A DNA stretch of 42,217 bases from Verrucomicrobiota bacterium (GTDB taxonomy: Bacteria > Verrucomicrobiota > Verrucomicrobiia > Verrucomicrobiales > Verrucomicrobiaceae). The position numbers and the translations under genes are program-made. Below are positions 36,410 to 42,217 of the stretch, piece by piece. Numbering within the stretch: position 1 is the stretch's first letter; every line of letters begins with the position of its first letter. The notes below the pieces were generated by a model that had not been told where the DNA came from, ran no database searches, and saw only the letters and a program-made list of their open reading frames with translations. The stretch spans positions 1-42,217 of the forward strand of contig VFKE01000057.1 of NCBI GenBank assembly GCA_009885695.1. Reading direction: 5' to 3'.

Positions 36410-37774
36410 TCAGCGCACGCGCAGAGCGGCCATCGTGTCCCGCCAGGAAAAAATCATCGTGATAGGCGCGGTGAGCGAGCGCACCTGCGCCCAGGCCAGC
36501 CAGCGCATTCCCGGCATCAGGAACGTTCCCGCGAACCAGGCGACGTAATAGGCCACCGCAGTCGCCCAGGCAGCGCCCTGCGCGCCGTAGTGCGGAATCC
36601 ACCAGAGATTGAGGACAATATTGATCGCAGCGCCTGCGAATGCCGCATAGGCGCCGTAGCGCGCGTGACCCGAAGTCACGAGAACAAAAGAACGAACCTG
36701 GCCGTGCAGATAGGCGAGCGATGAGAGGCAGTGGATGAACAGCACCGGACCGCAAGCGGCAAACTCTCGCCCATAGATCAAGCGCACCAGGTAGTCGCCA
36801 AAAATCCACCAGCCGAGCGGAGCCAGCAACCCGAGCACGCTGAGCACTTGCAGCAATGCGGACGTGGTGCGTCGGAACACTGCGGGATTCGATTGCTCGA
36901 TCGCCGCCAGCCTCGGAAGGTAGGAGGCCACGATCACCGGAATAAAAAGAAAAATCATCTCCGAGAGCCGCGTGGCGGCGCCATAAATGCCAGCCTGCTC
37001 GTTGCCCGCCATGGCATTGAGCATGATCTGGTCGAGCCGCAGCAGCAGCAGTGCACCACTCTGGGCGATGAAATGCGGGGCCGCCCGCGCCAGCAGTGCA
37101 CGCGCCGCTATCGGGTGTGAGCGACGCAGATCACTCGCCCACCCCATGCGCCAGGCGGCCCAGAAAACGAGCGCCGCAGAGACAAAACACTCCAGCACGA
37201 TCGCGCCGCACATGGCGACGACGCCGAACCCTGCGACGAGGCAGAGGACTTTGGCGGCATTCGAGACTACACTGGCAATGATGGCAAACTTCGGCGCACG
37301 CCAGGCCTCGCCACACGCATCCCAGCGAGTATAGATCGCAACATGTCCGTTGAAGATAAAAACGACGGAGAGCACCAGCGTGGGGACCATCAAATCCATC
37401 CGCTGCATCACCCACGGAGTGACAAGACACACCACCAGCGCGATCAATCCCAGGACGCAGAGCAGCCGGAAGCCGGTGCCCATCAGCGGACCCGCGATGC
37501 GCGGCCGTTGCGCCATCTCCTTCACAAGCACCTGCCGCAAGCCCAGCTCGGCGAAGAAGGCCGCCAGACTCGTGATGCCCAGCGCGGTGGAAAGGCGGCC
37601 GTACTCAGCCACACCCAGCGCGCGGGCCAGCAAGGTGCCCACGATGAAGCCGAGCATGAGCCGGGCAAACTGCGCGCCAAAGAGCCAGGACAGGCTTTTG
37701 CGCAGTTCACCCCGGCGGGGCGACTGCTTCTCGAGCGCGACTCCCGCGCCCTCCGATGTTTCAGCAATTTCCAT
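36410..37774 (-). CDS. Wzx-type oligosaccharide flippase
   Basis: 454 residues with about 12-14 membrane spans (MOP superfamily). It begins with SLSWLFGAQFARLMLGFIVGTLLARALGVAEYGRLSTALG, typical of polysaccharide flippases, and has ALLLLRLDQIMLNAMAGNEQAGIYGAATRLSE in the middle. It should move lipid-linked repeat units across the inner membrane. The ATG at 37774 is chosen; a TTG two codons earlier is open. It is the first gene of the polysaccharide block, after a repeat-filled gap. Confidence 0.93.
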   Translation of the reverse strand: MEIAETSEGAGVALEKQSPRRGELRKSLSWLFGAQFARLMLGFIVGTLLARALGVAEYGRLSTALGITSLAAFFAELGLRQVLVKEMAQRPRIAGPLMGTGFRLLCVLGLIALVVCLVTPWVMQRMDLMVPTLVLSVVFIFNGHVAIYTRWDACGEAWRAPKFAIIASVVSNAAKVLCLVAGFGVVAMCGAIVLECFVSAALVFWAAWRMGWASDLRRSHPIAARALLARAAPHFIAQSGALLLLRLDQIMLNAMAGNEQAGIYGAATRLSEMIFLFIPVIVASYLPRLAAIEQSNPAVFRRTTSALLQVLSVLGLLAPLGWWIFGDYLVRLIYGREFAACGPVLFIHCLSSLAYLHGQVRSFVLVTSGHARYGAYAAFAGAAINIVLNLWWIPHYGAQGAAWATAVAYYVAWFAGTFLMPGMRWLAWAQVRSLTAPITMIFSWRDTMAALRVR

Positions 37775-37934
37775 GCGCAAGCTGGCTCACTCTAAGAAGC
37801 CTCGTAACCGCATCTCGTGAGAGTGCGGGACAAACTCGCCTCGCTACAAAGCATCCAATCTTCCCGCGTTCTCACGAAACGCGGCTACACAATTAATTAA
37901 TCTGCTCCGGCGCGGTCGATCTGCGCAATTACGC
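37775..37934. repeat. CGTAACCGC/CGCGGCTAC inverted repeat upstream of the flippase gene
   Basis: TCGTAACCGCATCTCGTGAG at about 37801-37820 and CCCGCGTTCTCACGAAACG then CGGCTACAC at about 37863-37890 are inverted relatives, like those at 9140-9272. The 160-base gap should also hold the promoter of the polysaccharide operon if one exists here; I see no clear one. Confidence 0.65.
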
Positions 37935-38510
37935 TCAATCACCGATGATATGAGTCTCGACCAGCTCGCACAAAATGTGGCCGACAATCATGTGGCACTC
38001 CTGGATGTGGGCGGTGATTTCCGACGGTGCGTGAAAGGTGATCTCGGCCAGCTCCGAGCACTGGTTCTGAGCGCTGCCAGTGAAAGCGACTGTCAGGCAA
38101 CCCTTGTCCTTCGCCGCCTGCAACGCCGCAATCACGTTGGCGCTGCTGCCGGAGGTCGAGATTCCGATGGCTATGTCTCCCTCGACCGCCAGCGCTTCGA
38201 TCTGGCGCGCATAGATGCTTTCGAAGCCGAAGTCGTTTCCGCCGGCGGTGAGTATCGAGGTGTCGGTGCTCAGGGCGATCGCGGGAAGTGCGCGCCGGTT
38301 GCGACGGTAGCGCACCACAAACTCCGCAGCAAGATGCTGCGCATCCGCCGCACTGCCACCGTTGCCGAAGAAGAGGATTTTCTTTCCAGACTCCAGAGCT
38401 GCGATAACCCGGCGCGCAAGGTCTTCGATGAATCCAGATTGCTCACGGAGTTTTTCCACAGCGGCAAGATGGCCTTCGAGCTGGCCCTGGATGATTTTAC
38501 CGAAGTTCAT
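37935..38510 (-). CDS. gmhA: sedoheptulose-7-phosphate isomerase (GmhA)
   Basis: The 191-residue SIS-domain protein converts sedoheptulose-7-phosphate to D-glycero-D-manno-heptose-7-phosphate for LPS core or surface heptose. Marks: KKILFFGNGGSAADAQHLAAEFVVRYRRNRRALPAIALSTDTSILTA, GISTSGSSANVIAALQAAKDKG, and HIQECHMIVGHILCELVE with active-site Glu and His. It is coupled to the kinase gene upstream (ATGA, 38507-38510), the next enzyme in the same pathway. Confidence 0.95.
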   Translation of the reverse strand: MNFGKIIQGQLEGHLAAVEKLREQSGFIEDLARRVIAALESGKKILFFGNGGSAADAQHLAAEFVVRYRRNRRALPAIALSTDTSILTAGGNDFGFESIYARQIEALAVEGDIAIGISTSGSSANVIAALQAAKDKGCLTVAFTGSAQNQCSELAEITFHAPSEITAHIQECHMIVGHILCELVETHIIGD

Positions 38511-39496
38511 GGATCGTTGACGGCGGCGAGGAGTTCGTCCGGGGTGAGGGTCGCGGTACCGAGCTTGGCCACGACGATGCCGCTGGCATGATTGGCAACG
38601 TCCGCCGCAGTTTCCGGGTTCATGCCACTGGCCAGCGCGAGTGTCAGCAGCGCGATTGCTGTGTCGCCCGCACCGCTGACATCAAAAACTTCACGCGCGC
38701 GCGTTGGAATGTGATGGGGTTTTTTGCCTGACTGAAATAGCATCATCCCCTGTTCCCCAAGCGTGATGAGCACGCGTGGCACATCCCATTTTTTCAGCAA
38801 GGCCGCACCAACCCGGAGGATTTCATCGTTCTTGTGCGGAGGCAGATCGCGGTGCGAGTCCGCGATTCCAGCGGCGGAAAAAGCTTCAAGGCGGTTCGGC
38901 TTCACGATATCCACTCCCCGCCACGAGAGCGGATTGCCCGGTGAGGGATCCACCGTCACGAGGATTCCGGCCGCACGGGCGATGCGGGTGACGGTTTCGA
39001 CCAGTGCGGCGGTGACAAAGCCTTTCCCGTAATCTTCGATGACGATGGCATCGAGATTTTCGCTCAAGGCCTGGAGTTTATTCCCGACCTGACGCAGCTC
39101 GATGTCGGTGAGCTGCTGGAGGCTTTCGCGATCCACCCGCACGACCTGTTGCTGGCGGGCGATGATGCGGGCCTTGGAGATGGTGGGCACCGTTTTGCTG
39201 ACGAGCATGGGTGCGCAGTTCACGCCCTCCTCCTTGAGCAGGGCGCGCAGCTTCTCCGCCTGGGTGTCGCAGCCGATGCGGCCCATGATCGAGATGTGCT
39301 TGGTGAAAGGCGCCACGTTACGCGCGACGTTGGCCGCGCCGCCGGGATACCAGGTCTCCTTGCTGACTTCAACCACGGGCACCGGCGCTTCGGGCGAGAT
39401 GCGCCGCACGCTGCCCCAGATGAAATGATCCAGCATCACATCGCCGATGACGAGGATGCGGCAACTGGCAAATTTCTTTAGATCAGCGCGGGTCAC
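38507..39496 (-). CDS. D-glycero-beta-D-manno-heptose-7-phosphate kinase (HldE N-domain type)
   Basis: The 329-residue PfkB/ribokinase-fold kinase phosphorylates heptose-7-phosphate at C1. Marks: RILVIGDVMLDHFIWGSVRRISPEAPVPVVEV, WYPGGAANVARNVAPF, VIEDYGKGFV, VDPSPGNPLSWRGVDIVKPN, and the catalytic VFDVSGAGDTAIALLTLAL (GAGD). There is no C-terminal nucleotidyltransferase domain, so it is monofunctional (HldA or RfaE1 type); the partner ADP-transferase is not in the window. I chose GTG 39496 (VTRADLKKFAS); the open frame to 39541 only covers repeat sequence. Confidence 0.92.
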   Translation of the reverse strand: MTRADLKKFASCRILVIGDVMLDHFIWGSVRRISPEAPVPVVEVSKETWYPGGAANVARNVAPFTKHISIMGRIGCDTQAEKLRALLKEEGVNCAPMLVSKTVPTISKARIIARQQQVVRVDRESLQQLTDIELRQVGNKLQALSENLDAIVIEDYGKGFVTAALVETVTRIARAAGILVTVDPSPGNPLSWRGVDIVKPNRLEAFSAAGIADSHRDLPPHKNDEILRVGAALLKKWDVPRVLITLGEQGMMLFQSGKKPHHIPTRAREVFDVSGAGDTAIALLTLALASGMNPETAADVANHASGIVVAKLGTATLTPDELLAAVNDP

Positions 39497-39526
39497 ACGA
39501 GTCCTTGGAAGATTGTGCGGATATTT

Positions 39527-39667
39527 GGACAGGATTAACAAAATTCGACTGGATTAACAGGAAGAATTGATGCTTTGCAAAAGTGATGTGCGGCAGGTGT
39601 ATCAAGCGAGGCACCTCAATTAATTTATCCCTTCTTGTCAATCCAGTCGAATCTTGTTAGTCCTGTC
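39527..39667. repeat. inverted GGACAGGATTAACA-type repeat between aroG-like and heptose kinase genes
   Basis: GACAGGATTAACAAAATTCG followed by ACTGGATTAACAGGAAGAA (39527-39563) is repeated inverted at about 39632-39667 with few changes (GACAGGACTAACAAGATTCG then ACTGGATTGACAAGAA when read on the other strand). About 70 bases lie between. The 3' arm reaches the DAHP synthase stop codon. Confidence 0.8.
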
Positions 39668-40731
39668 TAGTCTTCACGCCTGGCGCGGACTGCGGCAGCG
39701 AGTTCATCGAGAATTTTTTCCGTCGTGTCCCAGGAGACGCAGGCGTCGGTGATGCTCTGGCCGTAGGTGAGCGGTTGATCTGGCTTCGCTTCCTGCCGTC
39801 CCTCGCGCAGATGACTTTCGATCATCACGCCGGTGACGCCGTGGCGGCCCGATTTGATTTGTTCCGCGATGTCATGGGCGACGAGTGACTGCCGGGCGTA
39901 GTCCTTAACGCTGTTGCCATGACTGCAATCCACCATGAGATGAGGAGGAAGCCCGCGGGCGTTGAGTTGGCCCACCGCGTTGTCCACGCTGGCCGCATCA
40001 TAATTGGGTGAAGCCTTGCCACCGCGAAGAATGACATGGCAGGCGTCGTTGCCACGGGTCTGCACGATGGCGGCAGTGCCGTGCTTGGTGACCGAAAGAA
40101 AAACGTGCGATCCTTGCGCGGCCGCGATGGCATCGAGCGCGATCTGAATGTTGCCGTCCGTGCCGTTCTTGAATCCGACCGGCATCGACAGTCCAGAGGC
40201 CAACTGACGATGCACCTGGCTCTCCGTGGTGCGCGCACCGATGGCACCCCAGGAAACCAGGTCGGCGATGTATTGCGGTGTGATGGTGTCGAGAAATTCC
40301 GTTCCCGCAGGCACTCCCATCCCGATGATCTGCACCAGCAACTGCCGGGCTTCGCGAATGCCTTTATTGATGTCGTAGCTTTCATCGAGATGAGGATCAT
40401 TGATGAAACCCTTCCAGCCGACCGTGGTGCGCGGCTTTTCAAAATAGACTCGCATCACGAGTTCGAGATCAGCAGTGTGCTTCGCCCGGGCAGCCTGGAG
40501 CTTGCCAGCGTATTCGAGTGCGGATTTTGTATCGTGGATTGAGCACGGTCCCACCACGACCAGCAAGCGGTGTGCGCGGCCCTTCATGATGGCCTCGGCG
40601 GCGAGTCGTGATTTATTGACAAAATCTTCCTGAGCTTCGGACAGTCCCACTTCTTCGATAAACACGGCAGGCGGCACCAGGTCGCGGATGTGCTTGATGC
40701 GGAGGTCGTCAGTGCGGTGTTTTTCGCTCAT
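39667..40731 (-). CDS. 3-deoxy-7-phosphoheptulonate synthase (class I DAHP synthase)
   Basis: The 354-residue enzyme condenses PEP and erythrose-4-phosphate in the first step of aromatic amino acid synthesis. AroG/F/H-type marks: LLVVVGPCSIHDTKSALEYA, MRVYFEKPRTTVGWKGFINDP, GTEFLDTITPQYIADLVSWGAIGARTTESQVHRQLASGLSMPVGFKNGTDG, HVILRGGKASPNYD and MVDCSHGNSVKDY. Length equals the E. coli enzymes. Which feedback inhibitor it answers to cannot be told. It is divergent from nothing visible and precedes the heptose genes. Confidence 0.96.
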   Translation of the reverse strand: MSEKHRTDDLRIKHIRDLVPPAVFIEEVGLSEAQEDFVNKSRLAAEAIMKGRAHRLLVVVGPCSIHDTKSALEYAGKLQAARAKHTADLELVMRVYFEKPRTTVGWKGFINDPHLDESYDINKGIREARQLLVQIIGMGVPAGTEFLDTITPQYIADLVSWGAIGARTTESQVHRQLASGLSMPVGFKNGTDGNIQIALDAIAAAQGSHVFLSVTKHGTAAIVQTRGNDACHVILRGGKASPNYDAASVDNAVGQLNARGLPPHLMVDCSHGNSVKDYARQSLVAHDIAEQIKSGRHGVTGVMIESHLREGRQEAKPDQPLTYGQSITDACVSWDTTEKILDELAAAVRARRED

Positions 40732-40830
40732 CTAGTTGCGGTAATTTTTGGGGTGCCAAAGTGGACGGCGACGGGAAAAGGTCAAGCGACGGAGGACTGA
40801 AAGCTGACTGGAAGCTGACTGGACTGAATG

Positions 40831-41010
40831 GCGCTTAGTTAACAGCCTGTTGAAAAACGAGGTAACACGGGCTTCCAGCCTGTGATGTTGATCAGGCCTC
40901 TGGCCTGATGCGTAGGAGAAACGACAGGCTGGTGCGCAGCCGCGAAGCGAACCCTGTCGCACACTCAGCTAGGATGGCCGAGTTACTTTTTCAACAGGCT
41001 GCTAAGCGAC
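40831..41010. mobile_element. MITE-like element with terminal inverted repeats
   Basis: Terminal repeats CAGCCTGTTGAAAAA (40843-40857) and its inverse (40987-41001) extend outward with weaker matches (GCGCTTAG / CTAAGCG). Inside are further dyads (CACGGGCTTCCAGCCTGTG, ATCAGGCCTCTGGCCTGAT) and the 65-base segment shared with 2426-2490. No transposase gene fits in about 180 bases, so it is non-autonomous. The AGCCTGTTGAAAAA end resembles ends of known DDE-type insertion sequences, from memory. Confidence 0.7.
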
Positions 41011-41367
41011 ATTCCTGACTGTATTGCATTCTTGGCCAGTGCTTTCCTTGTAGTCACGCTACCGCCACCGGTCGTCTGGTCGGAAACAGGACCGTTCTCA
41101 AGTTGGCGGATTTGGGCAGAGACACGGTTGAATCGTCACTGCGATTCACGAGCAGGAACCAAGGAAGGAGCAGGAGGCACCCAATCCACGACTATAACAA
41201 TACCAATGAATTATAGTAATTGTAGCGAACGAGCGAGATAATGAAAGCTAAAATATAAACTTTTCTTAATTAAAATCGCCAAGGAATTGCTTTCGGGGAT
41301 GCCATGTTAAAAAGTGGTCTTCGGCTTCAGCCGGCGGTTTCCGACTGATCCTGTTGATTATTTTGAG
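41011..41367. other. gene-free stretch
   Basis: No supported gene. A minus-strand frame (40983-41135) without a start codon ends in the MITE-like element with the same Lys-Lys-stop as atpD; it may be a gene scrap. Positions 41200-41290 are unusually AT-rich for this window. Confidence 0.4.
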
Positions 41368-41928
41368 TCATCCGGCATCAGATCCTCGTTGATCCTCGTT
41401 GATCCGCTTTGACTCTGCTGGAATCAGGTGTCCCTCTGAATCAAACCGCAACTGGATCACCCTGTCGAAGACAGGGTCGGGCCTCCTGCCTTTCGGCAGG
41501 AGCTTGGCGGGATCTGCGCCCAGCACCTTGAGCAGGGCGGGAATGTAGCAGGTGGCACCAGAAAATCAGAACGCATTTCTTGTGTTCCTTCGTCTGGATC
41601 TCACTCGCCAGTTTATTGGACTGCTCATCGCTGAAGCGAACATCGATATTCAACCCCAGCGCGTCGCTGAGTGGCACGAGTGTCTGCCGCATGCGGCAGC
41701 TCGCCTTGGAATCAGCGCATGCAAAAAGCTGTTCGGGCACCATTGCATTTCCGTCCACGGCGAAGGTCTTGAAATACGCAACATAAGCCTTCGCGCGAGT
41801 CTCACCCGCAGGCGACAAGTCGGCACCGCTGGCCGTTTCTCCACGAGTCGGATGACGAGCACAACTGTGTCTTGCAGTTCGTGATTCTCCTTGTTTTCTC
41901 GGGCTTCCCGAACACGGCGGACGCACAT
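41368..41928 (-). pseudogene. frameshifted histidine-phosphatase-family pseudogene
   Basis: Three successive minus-strand frames together make one protein of the phosphoglycerate-mutase-like family. Frame A gives ENHELQDTVVLVIR (up to about 41853); frame B gives RGETASGADLSPAGETRAKA, then YVAYFKTF and FACADSKASCRMRQTLVPLSDALGL, to VLIFWCH near 41540; frame C gives IPALLKVLGADPAKLLPKG, DPVFDRVIQLRFDSEGHLIP and a stop at 41368. The usual Arg-His-Gly-Glu is lost at the first frame change (Arg-Thr-Arg-Gly-Glu). At least two frameshifts make it inactive unless they are sequencing errors. Its 5' end is uncertain. Confidence 0.7.
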
Positions 41929-42217
41929 CCCAGCACCATTAGACTCCAGCAAAATAAATTGATTTTCCTGACAGGAGGGAGCTTCTCCGGCGATCACAAA
42001 CTTGCAAATGCTGCGTCCATGAGTTTGAATTATCCTCCCGACTAACTTGACTGGAGTTACTCTCCGTTCTGCATCCCGCACGCCGTGGATTGTCTGCTAA
42101 AAACGGAGCTGCTAGTGTTCTGTCGCAGAAATGTCTAGACAATAGATATTTTCCTGCCATGGTCCGGCATGAATCTAAAAACCACTGGCGTCACCCTGTC
42201 GAGCGAACAGCGGAAAC
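41929..42217. other. gene-free stretch at the window end
   Basis: No reading frame here looks coding. It may hold the upstream part or promoter of the decayed phosphatase gene. I see no tRNA, terminator or repeat copy. Confidence 0.4.

Noticed and set aside
40983-41135. Minus-strand frame ending in the MITE-like element
   Set aside because: It has no good start codon or ribosome-binding site and no family match; at most a gene scrap.
41032-41241. 69-codon plus-strand frame after the MITE-like element
   Set aside because: No ribosome-binding site, no recognisable sequence, and it runs into AT-rich DNA.

Overview
The window reads as a chromosomal segment of a GC-rich Gram-negative bacterium, most likely of the Verrucomicrobiota. 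This is inferred from an exosortase/EpsI exopolysaccharide locus, an F-type ATP synthase operon in the order a-c-b-delta-alpha-gamma-beta, and many short palindromic repeats that sit between genes and even inside reading frames. No rRNA or marker tree was available, so the phylum is a moderate-confidence inference. Almost every gene is on the minus strand.

Layout. Positions 1-2425 are accessory DNA: the tail of an IS30-type transposase, a small secreted protein, a truncated gene start, a ParE/Phd-type toxin-antitoxin pair with a dyad in its promoter, and about 670 bp of palindromic repeats. Positions 2482-8834 hold the ATP synthase operon (atpB-E-F-H-A-G-D, read right to left). The epsilon gene atpC is not where it normally lies after atpD; a repeat copy overlaps the atpD stop instead. 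A tRNA-Val lies divergently upstream, and then prs.

Positions 10594-37774 form one long, tightly packed minus-strand cell-surface polysaccharide locus. In transcription order it encodes a flippase (Wzx), a polymerase (Wzy), a methyltransferase, a GT4, a hexapeptide acetyltransferase, an acyltransferase-3, a GT8-like enzyme, a GT4, a GT2, a methyltransferase, exosortase, EpsI, LarE, LarB, LarC, a DUF362 protein, a CapK-like adenylate enzyme, a WecG/TagA glycosyltransferase, a two-domain oxidoreductase, a heparinase II/III-like protein, a nucleotide-sugar dehydrogenase, a GT4, and a second O-antigen ligase/polymerase with TPRs. Start/stop overlaps are common, so large blocks are probably co-transcribed. 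Upstream lie gmhA, a heptose-7-phosphate kinase (hldA/rfaE1 type) and a class I DAHP synthase. The right end (40732-42217) has no intact gene: it holds a MITE-like element and a frameshifted histidine-phosphatase pseudogene.

The most interesting proposal is that the nickel-pincer cofactor genes larE-larB-larC are built into the exosortase/polysaccharide operon with no larA in view, and that the DUF362 protein directly downstream carries a motif spaced like LarA's metal- and pincer-binding segment (H216, G220, K226, then H240/H241). It could be a LarA-like nickel-pincer enzyme acting on a sugar or hydroxy acid of this polymer. This is a hypothesis from motif reading only.

A second theme is repeat invasion. 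At least four classes of short repeat occupy intergenic gaps, and some are read through in frame inside the two-domain oxidoreductase, the heparinase-like protein and the CapK-like protein.
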